A stretch of 64,000 nucleotides of DNA from Streptomyces sp. 6-11-2 (GCF_006540305.1 NZ_BJOR01000001.1:1426001-1490000); one strand, 5' to 3'; shown: positions 31,969 to 41,301, numbered from the stretch's first letter. Notes: generated by a model not told the origin, from the letters alone. Made by a program: numbers and translations.

Positions 31969-33972
31969 TCAGACGACGGTCGACGGCCCGAAGCCGGCGG
32001 CGGCGTCCGGTGCGTGCTGCCGCATCACGCGCAGCCGGGAGTCCGTGCCCAACACCGCCAGCACGACCCGTCCGGCGTGGTCGAGGGCGAGGGCGGGCGG
32101 ACGGGCCGTCAGCACGTCGTGGTCCGTCCACTCCGGCGTCTGCTCGCGGCCCTGCGCGGCGAGGACCGCGGTGCTCAGCCGGTTGCGGCCGTTGCGGCGG
32201 GCGAGGACGACGGCGTCCTGCCGGTCGGTCGACTGCCGCAGGGCCGCGATCCTGCCGGTTCCGCCGTGCCCGCCCAGCCGTTCGACGCGCTCGTTCCACC
32301 GGCCGTCCGGTCGCTGCCGTACCCACATCACTTCGCCGGACTCCTCCTCGCGGTAGAAGACCGCCATGCGGTTGCGCCCGATCTGCAACGGCGTGAGGCC
32401 GCCGACGGGCCGCCAGGCGTCCGGGTCGGCCGACGTCACACCGTCCTGGAGCTTGTAGGGGCCGTAGACGTCCTCCTGGAACCAGTGCACTGCGCCGGTG
32501 CGGTTCGCGGCGAACATCTGGATCCGGCCGGTGGACTTCAGCACCGCGCTCAGGCAGTCCTGCATCCCGCGGCCGCCCAGGTCCTCCCAGGCGCCCCAGC
32601 CCTCGCCGGTCTCGCGGCGGGCGCTGATGCCGGATCCGAAGTTGCGCAGGAAGACGTGCAGCCTTCCCGAGGGGTCGACCACGGCCTCCGGGACGCCGGC
32701 CTCCCGGCAGCGCCGCCAGTCGTTCGACCGCTCGTTGGGGTTGCCGAGGCTCTCCCAGGGTGTCGTCGCCCCGGTGTGCGCCTGCCGCCACATGCGCACG
32801 ACCTCCACGTCCACCTGCCCGCCCGGTCCCGGGGTGCGGCGCAGGCCGACGAGGTGCACTCCGCCGTCGCGGTCCGCGGCCACGGACAGGGCCGGGCCGA
32901 GGCCGACACCCGGCAGGAAGGCCGGCCCGCCCCAACTGCCGCTGCCCGGCGCGCTCTCGGTCCAGACCGCGACCCGGCCGCCGAGGACGGCGTAGGCGGC
33001 GAGCCGGCCGTCGGCCTGGAGGTGGAGCCAGTCGGTGCCGCCCTCGTACCGGGTCCGCGTGCTCCATCCGTAGCGGCGGATGTCGGAGCCGTCGGACAAC
33101 TGCCGGTCACCGCAGTAGCGGTGGCGGCAGTCGTGTCCGTCGGCGGAGGTGTACACCTCGATCACACGCTTCTTCTCGTCCCAGGCGTGCTCGGTGAGGT
33201 TGCTGGGCCAGAGCTTGTTGCCGTAGCCGACGCAGTGGTCCACGAGCGGAGGTGTACCGCCCTGCTGGATGTACTGCTCCAGGGCGGCCAGCGCGAACTG
33301 CGCCGTCGCGGTGTGGTCCTGGTGGTCGCTGGACGCCGGCCCGCGCTTGTCGTCCCAGGCGGTGTGCCACGGGTCGGGGTCCATGGTCCAGAACTGGGCG
33401 GGCCGCGTGTGGTGCAGCAGCTCGACCAGGGAGCGCAGCAGCCCGTCCCGGGTGATCTCCTGGGGCCGGCGCAGCGGGGACTCGGCGGAGATCAGGGTGA
33501 GCTGGGCGGTCGCCTGCTCGGTCCAGAGCGTGGCCAGCCGGGCGGTCGGCACCTCGGCCGCGAATCCGTGCTGGGCGTCGACCATGCGCAGTCCGAAGAA
33601 GAACAGCTGGACGTGCGGTGCCGCGAGCAGCGTCGAGCGCTCGGCCATCACTCCGGTCGAGAACGAGACGACGTCGCGCGCCCACTCGCTGTCGCGCTTG
33701 CCCGTCACCATGGCCGCGTACGCGGCGCGCAGTCCGTGCTGGCGCGCCTCCGCGTACCCCTCGTAGTCCGGTGGGCTGTCCAGGCGGTCCGGGTCGCGGG
33801 TGTCGATGTTGCGCCCGTCGGCCTCCGCGGCCGTCAGGTAGACGCTGGTGACCCGGTGGCCGGCCTCCAGCGCCCGTTGCAGGTCGGGGTTGATGAAGTA
33901 GAGGTCGTCGTCCGGATGCGCCAGAACCTGGATGAGCGAAGCCTGTGACGTACTGCCCTCGGCGGACTGCAT
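31969..33972 (-). CDS. PIG-L family deacetylase with C-terminal propeller-like domain
   Basis: A 667-residue protein. The PIG-L/LmbE zinc deacetylase domain (1-270) has the signature AHPDDDLYF (18-26) and a downstream SDHQDHTATAQ histidine motif. This family removes N-acetyl groups from GlcNAc-containing substrates. Residues about 290-667 form repeated Trp/Gly-rich blades (for example VHLVGLRR, LHVFLRNFGSG, IQMFAANRTGAVHW) resembling a beta-propeller or lectin. The same blades occur as a separate protein at 39921-41042. The ATG is preceded by GAGGAG. No signal peptide is seen, so action on a cytoplasmic sugar-nucleotide or lipid-linked precursor is likely. Confidence 0.85.
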   Translation of the reverse strand: MQSAEGSTSQASLIQVLAHPDDDLYFINPDLQRALEAGHRVTSVYLTAAEADGRNIDTRDPDRLDSPPDYEGYAEARQHGLRAAYAAMVTGKRDSEWARDVVSFSTGVMAERSTLLAAPHVQLFFFGLRMVDAQHGFAAEVPTARLATLWTEQATAQLTLISAESPLRRPQEITRDGLLRSLVELLHHTRPAQFWTMDPDPWHTAWDDKRGPASSDHQDHTATAQFALAALEQYIQQGGTPPLVDHCVGYGNKLWPSNLTEHAWDEKKRVIEVYTSADGHDCRHRYCGDRQLSDGSDIRRYGWSTRTRYEGGTDWLHLQADGRLAAYAVLGGRVAVWTESAPGSGSWGGPAFLPGVGLGPALSVAADRDGGVHLVGLRRTPGPGGQVDVEVVRMWRQAHTGATTPWESLGNPNERSNDWRRCREAGVPEAVVDPSGRLHVFLRNFGSGISARRETGEGWGAWEDLGGRGMQDCLSAVLKSTGRIQMFAANRTGAVHWFQEDVYGPYKLQDGVTSADPDAWRPVGGLTPLQIGRNRMAVFYREEESGEVMWVRQRPDGRWNERVERLGGHGGTGRIAALRQSTDRQDAVVLARRNGRNRLSTAVLAAQGREQTPEWTDHDVLTARPPALALDHAGRVVLAVLGTDSRLRVMRQHAPDAAAGFGPSTVV

Positions 33973-34037
33973 GGCGGTCTCCTCGGTCGCGGACGGGCGG
34001 GCGGTGGGCGGTGCGTGCGGTTCCGGGCTGCCGGAGG

Positions 34038-36914
34038 TCACAGCGGCCAGTCCGGCAGGCGGCCCTCGTGGGCGAGCTGGTTGCGCTGCGATCCGGTCTC
34101 GAACTGGCTCGGCACCGGGAAGTAGCTGGGCAGGAACGCGGCGAGGACGGCGTCCTGCTCGTCCTCGGGCACGTCGCCGTCGTGGTAGTCGTTCAGGCAG
34201 AACACGTCGTGCGGGCGGACGTTGAGGATCCGGTTCAGCCGGGGGGCGTGCTCGCTCAGGCCGACGTTGACGAAACCGCACGAGATGCTGCCGGGGACGC
34301 TGCGCAGTGTGTGGAACCCGTAGTAGTGGTGCAGCGAGGACGCCACGGACACGTCGCTGTGGCTGCGCAGCCGGTTGGCTGCGGTGGTCGCCACCGCCTC
34401 CTGGTAGTGCTCCTCGATGTCGGCCAGGACGCTGCGGCGCAGCGGGTGCGGCGCGTGCAGGAACGAGTGCACCAGCGTCTGCCCGAAGGACTCCTCGACA
34501 AGCGCGCGGTTGTTCTTCGCGGCGCTGATGTTGAACTCGTCCTCGTAGGAGGGCGGGGCCATCGGGACGGAGGTGGGCGACATGAAGTGCTTCGCCTGCC
34601 CGTTGCCGTGGAAGAACGTGCCGGGCTGGAGGGTCCGCCCGACGAACACGTCGTCGTTGAAGTAGAGGAAGTGCTCGGCCAGGCCCTCGATGTGGTGCAA
34701 CTGGCTCTCGATGGCATGGGAGTTGTACGTGGGCAGCGCGCCGCGCCCGGCGAAGATCTCGGTGTGGTCCACGACGCGCACACGCGGGTGCGAGAGGTCG
34801 AGCCAGGACGGTACCTGCTGGTCGGTGACGAGGTAGATGTTCCGGATCCAGGGCGCGTACATGTCGATGGAGCGCAGGGAGTAGCGCAGTTCGTCCCGGT
34901 CCCGGAACCGGGCCGCGCTCGTGGCCGCGTCCTCGGTCTCCATGCCCATGGCGGCCAGGACGGCGTTCTTGCGCTCCAGCCACGAGACGTCGGCGCCGTT
35001 CACCCAGGTGTAGACGGCGTCCACGGGGAAGTCGACGTCTCCGTGCAGCACGTGCTGGAAGGCGTCGATCGTCGGGTAGTGGCGGTTGCCGAGAGTGATC
35101 GGGCGCCGGCGCAGGGCGCTGTTCGGCACCCGGTCTCCGATGAGCGTGCGCGCGGGAGCCTTCAGGTGCGCCCCGGACTCGTCGTCGGGGTCGGTGTCCC
35201 AGAAGGACACGGTGCAGCCGTAGACGGCGCCGAGCCGCAGGATGCGCGAGTGGGAGACCACGTTCTGGTACACCCGAACACCGGACGAGGGGGTGTCGGC
35301 GTACGGCGCGACGAGACCGGCGAGGACGGTGGCGACCGTCTTCTGCCCCTCGTTGAGCACGGCGGCGTACACGGCTTCCTTGGCGTACCGTTCGGCGAGG
35401 GCCTTGAACACCGCCTCGCGGTGCACGGCGTGCACCGCGACGGTGTGCCGTACGAGGTGGTCGCGTACGACGAAGTAGGGGATGTCGGCCTCTTCGAGCG
35501 CGTCGGCCACCAGGGCCAGGTTCTGCTGGACGACGTCCCACGGGGACTGCCACTCCATCAGGCGGCAGACCTGGCCGCCGTCCTGCACCAGGCCGCGCCG
35601 CTTGAGCAGGCGTCCTTCCAGCGCGCGCTGGTCGGAGGTGCGCACGGTGGTGGCCGGAGTGGCGGCCGCCGCGGGCACGATGCCGTCGGACCCGCTGCGG
35701 AAGGCGTGCAGGGCCTCGCGTTCGGCCTTGAGGACCGCGCGGGCGCCGCTGTCCCGCTGGGCCACGAGTTCGTGGAGGACGCGCTCCCAGTGGGCGGTGA
35801 CCACGGTGGGCGAGAAGCGGTTGACGGACGCCAGGGCCGCGGCGCCCATCCGCTGCCGCAGCTCGGAGTTCTGGATGAGCAGCATCAGCGCGGAGGCGAG
35901 GGCGTCGGTGTCGCCGGGCGGGACGAGGACGCCGGTCTGCCCGTCGATGACCACCTCGCGCGGGCCGTTGGGCGCGTCGTAGGAGACCACCGGGACACCG
36001 GCCGCATGCGCCTCCGCGAGGACCAGGCCGAACGCCTCGTTGCGGGAGGTGAGTGCCGCGATGCTGGCCTTGGCCCACTCCTCCGCCAGATGGGGGGAGT
36101 TGCCGTTGAGCTGCACGCAGTCGTGCAGTCCGAGCATCTCGATCTGGCGGCGCAGGGCACCGCTGAGCGGCCCGTCGCCGAAGATCCGCAGCTGCCAGTC
36201 CGGGTACGCCTGCGCGACGGTCGCCCAGGCCGTGACGGCGTGGTCGATCTGCTTCTCCGCCACGAGCCGGCCGGCGATCACCACCGTCCGGGTCTTCAGC
36301 GTCGAACGGGGCCGGAAGCCGCTGGGCAGGGCGTTGGGCACGACCTCCAGGCGGGGAGCGGCGTCGCCCAGGGTCTCGGCGAACCAGTCCCGGGTGCGCT
36401 CGCTCAGCACCGCCAACGCGTCCAACCGGGAGGCGTAGCGGCGCAGCGGCTCGCCGCTGGTGCCGCGCAGTTCGGAGACGCGGTGCTCCTGGTGGACGGT
36501 GACGACGTGGGCGGGGACGAGGTGGACGGCCAGCGCCATCAGCGCGGGCGTGGTGGTGACCAGGACGTCCGTGTCGGTGTCCTGGAGCGCGAGTTCGAGT
36601 TCCAGGTCCGACAGCCGGTTGAACGCCGACTCCCAGGAAGGGTCGACGATCCGGCTGGGCTGAGCGGCCAGTCCGGCCCACACCGAGTCGTCCACCGAGG
36701 TCCGGCGCACCGGGCGGGGCGGGCGGGAGGTGAGGTCGACCAGGTAGTCGACACGGACCCGCTCGTCGGGCGTGAAGAACTGCTCGCGCCTGCTCCTGAA
36801 GACGCTGAGCACCCGCACCTCGTGCCGGGCGGCGAGCTCGGAGGCCTGGTTGAACACGGCCCGTTCGGTGCCGCCGACGGCGTCGGCCGTGGTCAGCAGA
36901 AACGTGATCTTCAT
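34038..36914 (-). CDS. GT4 glycosyltransferase-Stealth phosphotransferase fusion
   Basis: A 958-residue two-enzyme protein. Residues 1 to about 400 are a GT-B/GT4 glycosyltransferase with TTADAVGGTERAVFN, VVIAGRLVAEKQIDHAV, IFGDGPL and SRNEAFGLVLAEAHAAGVP. Residues about 440-950 are a Stealth protein with CR1 VDAVYTWVNGAD (about 630), CR2 RDELRYSLRSIDMYAPWIRN, then SHAIESQLHHI, YFNDDVFVG, CR3 HPLRRSVLADIEEHYQ and CR4 DVFCLNDYH. Stealth enzymes transfer hexose-1-phosphate to make phosphodiester-linked glycans. The fusion implies coupled sugar and sugar-phosphate addition. ATG 36914 overlaps the stop of the gene upstream. Confidence 0.92.
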   Translation of the reverse strand: MKITFLLTTADAVGGTERAVFNQASELAARHEVRVLSVFRSRREQFFTPDERVRVDYLVDLTSRPPRPVRRTSVDDSVWAGLAAQPSRIVDPSWESAFNRLSDLELELALQDTDTDVLVTTTPALMALAVHLVPAHVVTVHQEHRVSELRGTSGEPLRRYASRLDALAVLSERTRDWFAETLGDAAPRLEVVPNALPSGFRPRSTLKTRTVVIAGRLVAEKQIDHAVTAWATVAQAYPDWQLRIFGDGPLSGALRRQIEMLGLHDCVQLNGNSPHLAEEWAKASIAALTSRNEAFGLVLAEAHAAGVPVVSYDAPNGPREVVIDGQTGVLVPPGDTDALASALMLLIQNSELRQRMGAAALASVNRFSPTVVTAHWERVLHELVAQRDSGARAVLKAEREALHAFRSGSDGIVPAAAATPATTVRTSDQRALEGRLLKRRGLVQDGGQVCRLMEWQSPWDVVQQNLALVADALEEADIPYFVVRDHLVRHTVAVHAVHREAVFKALAERYAKEAVYAAVLNEGQKTVATVLAGLVAPYADTPSSGVRVYQNVVSHSRILRLGAVYGCTVSFWDTDPDDESGAHLKAPARTLIGDRVPNSALRRRPITLGNRHYPTIDAFQHVLHGDVDFPVDAVYTWVNGADVSWLERKNAVLAAMGMETEDAATSAARFRDRDELRYSLRSIDMYAPWIRNIYLVTDQQVPSWLDLSHPRVRVVDHTEIFAGRGALPTYNSHAIESQLHHIEGLAEHFLYFNDDVFVGRTLQPGTFFHGNGQAKHFMSPTSVPMAPPSYEDEFNISAAKNNRALVEESFGQTLVHSFLHAPHPLRRSVLADIEEHYQEAVATTAANRLRSHSDVSVASSLHHYYGFHTLRSVPGSISCGFVNVGLSEHAPRLNRILNVRPHDVFCLNDYHDGDVPEDEQDAVLAAFLPSYFPVPSQFETGSQRNQLAHEGRLPDWPL

Positions 36915-37885
36915 CAGTCGGTCCGGCCCGCCTCGGGCATGCGCGTGCAGGTGACCCGGAAGTTACCGGCGGGGGTGTAGCGCGGCTGGACGATCAGCGG
37001 CGCCTGGCCGGGCGGTGTGATGGCGAGGCTGCGCATGGCGAAGACGCGCAGCGGGTTGCGTACGTCGTGCAGCCTGCGTCCCAGCCGCATCGAGCGTCCG
37101 TCGCGGTCGCGCAGGACGACGTCCCAGTGGTCGGGGCGGCTGCCGCGGGGCGGCATCTCCCCCAGCGGGACGGTGACGCGGAAGCCGTCGGGGCCGAGCG
37201 CGGTGACCGCCTGCTCGATCCGGCGGCCGGAGGCGACGAAGTCCACCCAGGGCGCTTCGACCCGGGTGCCCAGGACGCGGAAGTCGACGGTGACCCCGGC
37301 GTGCGTCAGGTGCACCTTGGCCACTTCCACGGCGGGCCGGGCAGCGGTGCTGACCACCCGTGCGCTGCCGCGGAAGGAGCGGCCGAGCCGGTGGCGTTCG
37401 CCGGTGACCGGCGAGGCCGTCATCGGCTTGGTGGGTCCTTCGTAGGGCACGGGCGGCTGAAGCAGCAGCAGCGGGAGCGTGCGCGAGCGGCGGCCGGTGT
37501 GCACCCGCAGCCTCAGCCGCCAGCGTCCGGTGCCGACGGGCACACCGCCGACGTCGGCGCCCAGCAGGACCGCGGCGTCGACCAGGATCTCGCCGGCCGG
37601 GCCCTCGTGGAGACGGGCCTCGCCAGGATAACGGCGGCGCCCGCGCTGCAGGACGACCTCCGCCCGCTCGGGCAGGCCCGCGCGGGCGGGCAACTCGGCG
37701 TGCAGGTTCACCGTCTGGCCGTCGAGGATCGCGGCGTAGCGCAGTTGGGCGGCGCGCCTGCTGCGCAGCGGGACGAGGACACCCAGCAGCCGGTTGCGCA
37801 GGGCGACGGCTCCGGCGCGCAGGCGGCGGCGCGGGCGACCGGCCCCGCCGGCGGTCGTGGCGGGGCGCTTGGATCGGGAGGTCAT
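36914..37885 (-). CDS. Unknown protein of the Stealth operon
   Basis: A 323-residue protein with a very basic N-terminus (residues 1-45, many Arg) and no signal peptide or membrane segment. The rest alternates short hydrophobic strands with charged turns (AEVVLQRGRRRY, DAAVLLGADVGGVPVGTGRW, VTVPLGEMPPRGSRPDHWDV, FRVTCTRMPEAG), consistent with an all-beta fold. No family is recognised with confidence. It overlaps the genes on both sides by four bases each, between two Stealth enzymes, so a structural or substrate-handling role in the same pathway is inferred. Confidence 0.75.
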   Translation of the reverse strand: MTSRSKRPATTAGGAGRPRRRLRAGAVALRNRLLGVLVPLRSRRAAQLRYAAILDGQTVNLHAELPARAGLPERAEVVLQRGRRRYPGEARLHEGPAGEILVDAAVLLGADVGGVPVGTGRWRLRLRVHTGRRSRTLPLLLLQPPVPYEGPTKPMTASPVTGERHRLGRSFRGSARVVSTAARPAVEVAKVHLTHAGVTVDFRVLGTRVEAPWVDFVASGRRIEQAVTALGPDGFRVTVPLGEMPPRGSRPDHWDVVLRDRDGRSMRLGRRLHDVRNPLRVFAMRSLAITPPGQAPLIVQPRYTPAGNFRVTCTRMPEAGRTD

Positions 37886-39675
37886 GAGCCCGCGTACCCC
37901 AGTTCTGCCGCAGGGGCCGGCCTGCGCGGCGCCACGGCGCCGGAGGCTGTCTCGAAGGGACTGGCTACTGGGAAGTAGTTTTCCAGGAAGGTGGCGACCA
38001 TGCGGGACTGGGCCTCGGGGTCGGCGGCGGTGATGGTGTCGTTCATGCAGAAGGTGTCGAAGTTGCGGCGGGCCAGAAGGGTGTCGAGCCGGCGCTGGGC
38101 CAGCCCGTCCGCCAGGTCGATGTAGACGTAGCGGATGTCACCGACCGTGGCGCGTGCCGAGTGGTAGGCGTAGTAGTGGTGCAGGGAAGAGGCGATCGGT
38201 ACGTCGCTGGGCGAGCGGAAGCGGGAGTGCTGGGTCACCCGGTGCGCCTGGTTGTAGACCTGTTCGATCTCGGCCAGCACACTGCGCCGCAGCGCGTGCG
38301 GCGTGTGCTTCATCTTCTGGGAGATGACGGTGCCGAAGTACTGGGCGATCAGGCCGCGGCTGTTCTTGCCCGCCGCGTTGACGGGCAGGTCCTCCGCGCT
38401 GGTCCGCCCGGACGGGATCAGGGCCTTGGACTGGAAGAACTTGGTCAGCCCATTGGCGTGGAAGAAGTGGCCCGGATGCACGGGCCGCCCGAAGAAGACG
38501 TCGTCGTTCAGGTACAGGAAGTGCTCCGAGAGCTCGGGTATGTGGTGCAACTGGCTCTCGATCGCGTGGGAGTTGAACGTCGGCAGCGCACTGGGGTCGG
38601 AGAAGATCTCGCGGTGGTCCACCACGCGGATCCCGGGGAAGTCCGTGTTCAGCCACGACGGCACCTGGCCGGCCGTGACCAGGAAGATGTTGCGCACCCA
38701 GGGCGCGTACTGGTGGATCGAGCGCAGCGAGTACCTCAGCTCGTCCCGGCTGGTGTAGCGGGCGTCGTTGGCCGCCTGCTCGTGCAGAGCGCCCTCCCGG
38801 GCGGAGGTGAGCTGCCCGCGGGCCGCGTCGCGGCGGGCCCGCCAGACCGTGTCCGAGTCGTCCACCCAGGTGTAGACGACGTCGATCGGGAAGAGGTGGT
38901 CGTCCGGCAGCGCGGCCACGAACTCGGGCAGGGTGCGCGCCCGGCCGGTGGTGTAGGGGCCGGGCACCGCGCTGAAACGCTTCTGCTCCGCCCAGCAGCG
39001 GCCCGCGTCCAGCGGGACCTCGGTCGCCACCTTGTTGGGCCGCGGCGCGACGAGCAGGCCGTCCCGCTCGGTCCAGAACTCGATGTCGCAGCCGTACTCG
39101 CCGCCGAACACCAGGCGCGCGCTGGGGTCGCAGACGACCCACGTCACCCGCAGCACGTCCTGCCCGCGCAGCGCCCGCCAGCTTCCCGGCGCGGACCCGG
39201 GACGCAACTGCGCCGGGGAGGTCCCGATGTATCCGGGGTGCTCCACGAAGGCGAGCTGGAGCAGTTCCTCGAAGTCGGCCCGCCGCCGGGCGGGAACGGC
39301 CACGCACGGCACCACGGACGACTTCGCGCCGCGGACGCAGAAGTAGTCGATCCCGGCTTCCTCCAGCAGGGAGACCACGATGTGGAGGTTGCGCGCACGG
39401 GCGGCCCACGCGGTGGCGCCGGGCACCTCCACCGCGCGCAGGTGCTTTCCGGCTTCCCGTACGACGCGCAGAGGACCGTCGGACGTGCGCTTGCCGCCTC
39501 GGCCCTGACCGCCCATCGCCCGCACCATGACGGCGGAGCGCATGGCGTCGGCGGAGGCGAGCGAACGTTTCACCGACGTGCGCAGTGGGCCCGGTATCCG
39601 GCGCCGGGCCCCCACGGGAACCAACGACCGATACGCCGACACGAGCGCACTCGCCTCGGGATTGTTGAGGCTCAC
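37882..39675 (-). CDS. Stealth-family hexose-1-phosphate transferase
   Basis: A 597-residue protein. All four Stealth conserved regions are present: CR1 IDVVYTWVDDSD (about 265), CR2 SRDELRYSLRSIHQYAPWVRN, then SHAIESQLHHIPELSEHFLY and NDDVFFGRPVHPGHFFHANG, CR3 HALRRSVLAEIEQVYNQ and CR4 DTFCMNDTI. A family-typical N-terminal domain (about 90-255) holds VVSLLEEAGIDYFCVRG and the DIEFW segment, also found in the fused paralogue. GTG 39675 follows GGAAG. The expected reaction is transfer of a sugar-1-phosphate from UDP-sugar to a glycan hydroxyl. First gene of the tightly overlapping operon. Confidence 0.92.
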   Translation of the reverse strand: MSLNNPEASALVSAYRSLVPVGARRRIPGPLRTSVKRSLASADAMRSAVMVRAMGGQGRGGKRTSDGPLRVVREAGKHLRAVEVPGATAWAARARNLHIVVSLLEEAGIDYFCVRGAKSSVVPCVAVPARRRADFEELLQLAFVEHPGYIGTSPAQLRPGSAPGSWRALRGQDVLRVTWVVCDPSARLVFGGEYGCDIEFWTERDGLLVAPRPNKVATEVPLDAGRCWAEQKRFSAVPGPYTTGRARTLPEFVAALPDDHLFPIDVVYTWVDDSDTVWRARRDAARGQLTSAREGALHEQAANDARYTSRDELRYSLRSIHQYAPWVRNIFLVTAGQVPSWLNTDFPGIRVVDHREIFSDPSALPTFNSHAIESQLHHIPELSEHFLYLNDDVFFGRPVHPGHFFHANGLTKFFQSKALIPSGRTSAEDLPVNAAGKNSRGLIAQYFGTVISQKMKHTPHALRRSVLAEIEQVYNQAHRVTQHSRFRSPSDVPIASSLHHYYAYHSARATVGDIRYVYIDLADGLAQRRLDTLLARRNFDTFCMNDTITAADPEAQSRMVATFLENYFPVASPFETASGAVAPRRPAPAAELGYAGS

Positions 39676-39920
39676 CCGACTTCCGCACCCACCCAGCTCG
39701 AGGCCGGCACAGAATGCCCGGCGCACGTCCCCCGCCCTGCCCGCGGCCTCCACCTCATGTCGACCAGCGGTACACCTGAGGCTTACCGATCGGACAGAAT
39801 GTTTACATCTGCTTCTCAGACTGTCCAGAAGTAATCGGTTTCTGCGAACCGTCTGTCATAAAGGCCACATCTGTACAACCTTTTTGCGGAACGCCTGCTC
39901 AACGGCCTCCGGACGGTATG
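39676..39920 (-). promoter_or_regulatory. A+T-rich gap upstream of the Stealth operon
   Basis: A 245-bp gap between the repeat-domain gene and the Stealth operon, both leftward. The stretch 39780-39880 is markedly poorer in G+C than its surroundings. Read on the leftward strand it contains TGGACA and, 16 bp on, TAAACA, a weak promoter candidate. No hairpin terminator is obvious, so read-through from the upstream gene is possible. Confidence 0.4.
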
Positions 39921-41042
39921 TCAGACCCGCACCCAGTCCATGAGCACCAGGCCCGGTTCGGGTGCCTGCCGGGCGAGACGGAGCGCGCCGTCCGGGCCGA
40001 AGGCCGCCACCACCACCCGGCCGTGCCCGTCGTGCGCCAGGGCCGGCGCGCCGGCGGCGTTCCCGCCGGCGTCGGTCCACCACATGCCCGACGACTCGGC
40101 CTCCGTGCCGCACACGCCGAACAGGATTCCGCCGGCCGCGCCACGATGGGCGATCACCGTGCAGTCGTATCCGTCGACAGTGGTGCGCAGCACCGCGTTG
40201 GCGCCGTCCGAGGGAGTGCCGCCCAGCGTGATGAGCCAGGAGCCGCGGCGGTGAGAGAGCAAGCCGTATCCGGACGCGTCCGTCCAGAAGCAGGTGAGCC
40301 GTCCTGGAGCGGTCTCCACGGCGGTGACGGATCCGGGGAGCGGGCCCGGCCGCATGTCGTGGGAGCGCTGCGGCACGGCGCCGGGCTCCGGCTGGATCCA
40401 GTGCGCGAGCGCGTCGGCGGTGGGCGCGAACACCTCGACATGGCCGGTGGACGTGACCGCGGTGGCCAGTCCGTCCCGCAGGTCCGAGCCCCGGAGGTCG
40501 GTCCAGGGCTCCCAGCCGCCGCCCTTGCCCTCCCGGCGCATCATCAGCCCGCCGCCCGCGTTGCGCACGAAGACATGCACGGTGCCCATGGCGTCCACGG
40601 CACCCGCGGGCGCCCCGAGCCGGGCCGCCCTGTCCGGCTCGCGGTGCGGATTGCCCACGGAGCGCCATTCGGTGACGGGACGCCCGCTCTGGTACTGGAT
40701 CGCGTGCACCACGTCGACGCGCACCGCGCCGTCGGCGCCGCGCCGTTCCCGGCGGCCGAGGAAGTGGACGTAGGTGTCGGCCCCCTGGGCGACGGTGAGA
40801 TGCGTGAGGCCGGCGACCGGAAACAGGTCGGGTCCCGACCAGTCCGGGCCGCCCGGCCGGGTCTCGGTCCAGCGCAGCAGTCCGTCCGGGCAGCGGGCGT
40901 AGGCGGTGAGCCGTCCGTCCTCGCCCCGCACGAGCCAGCTTCCCTCAACGGCACCGGTCACGACGGGAGATGACGCGGCCTCGGCGGACGGAGCGGAACG
41001 ACGCCCCTGCGCCACCCGCGCCGGCCGGCCTCGCATCGCCAT
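39921..41042 (-). CDS. Free-standing propeller-like repeat protein, paralogue of the PIG-L C-terminus
   Basis: A 373-residue protein made almost wholly of blade-like repeats: EGSWLVRGEDGRLTAYA, THLTVAQGADTYVHFLG, TVHVFVRNAGGGLMMRR, HVEVFAPTADALAHWIQ and RLTCFWTDASGYGL. These align well with the second half of the PIG-L protein at 31969-33972; HVFVRN-GGGL-RRE matches HVFLRN-GSGI-RRE, and VEVFAPTADALAHW matches IQMFAANRTGAVHW. It has no signal peptide and no enzymatic motif. ATG 41042 has AGGGGG upstream. It may bind the same glycan or act as a scaffold; the function is not known. Confidence 0.75.
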   Translation of the reverse strand: MAMRGRPARVAQGRRSAPSAEAASSPVVTGAVEGSWLVRGEDGRLTAYARCPDGLLRWTETRPGGPDWSGPDLFPVAGLTHLTVAQGADTYVHFLGRRERRGADGAVRVDVVHAIQYQSGRPVTEWRSVGNPHREPDRAARLGAPAGAVDAMGTVHVFVRNAGGGLMMRREGKGGGWEPWTDLRGSDLRDGLATAVTSTGHVEVFAPTADALAHWIQPEPGAVPQRSHDMRPGPLPGSVTAVETAPGRLTCFWTDASGYGLLSHRRGSWLITLGGTPSDGANAVLRTTVDGYDCTVIAHRGAAGGILFGVCGTEAESSGMWWTDAGGNAAGAPALAHDGHGRVVVAAFGPDGALRLARQAPEPGLVLMDWVRV

Positions 41043-41301
41043 GACGGACCCCCTGGAAGAACCCGCCCGAATTCGACGCGGGGACATGAAACTCTCACAT
41101 CACATGAACAATACATACGCGTTTCCGGCGTGAATCGGTCCCGGAACGCGGCGCCGCGACCCCGGTCGGCAGTCACTTCAACACCCGTCGGCACGGTGTG
41201 TGATGTATGCCACTGCCGTACAACGCCCCCCATGGGTCACGGGTCTGTCCGATAGCCCGAGCGCTCCCTGCCCGGGCACGAGGAGACGAGGACAGCGCGC
41301 C
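41043..41301. promoter_or_regulatory. Divergent promoter region, repeat-domain gene / LCP gene
   Basis: A 259-bp gap separating leftward and rightward genes of the glycopolymer locus. The segment around 41085-41125 (ACATGAACAATACATACGCG) is A+T-rich and probably holds the leftward promoter. No long inverted repeat is seen. The rightward ribosome site lies in GAGGAGACGAGGACAG just before the LCP start. Confidence 0.4.

Noticed and set aside
33973..36681. Extension of the PIG-L frame to a 1570-residue protein
   Set aside because: The upstream part is a frame shadow of the GT4-Stealth gene. The PIG-L start at 33972 has a clear ribosome site and begins just before the catalytic motif.
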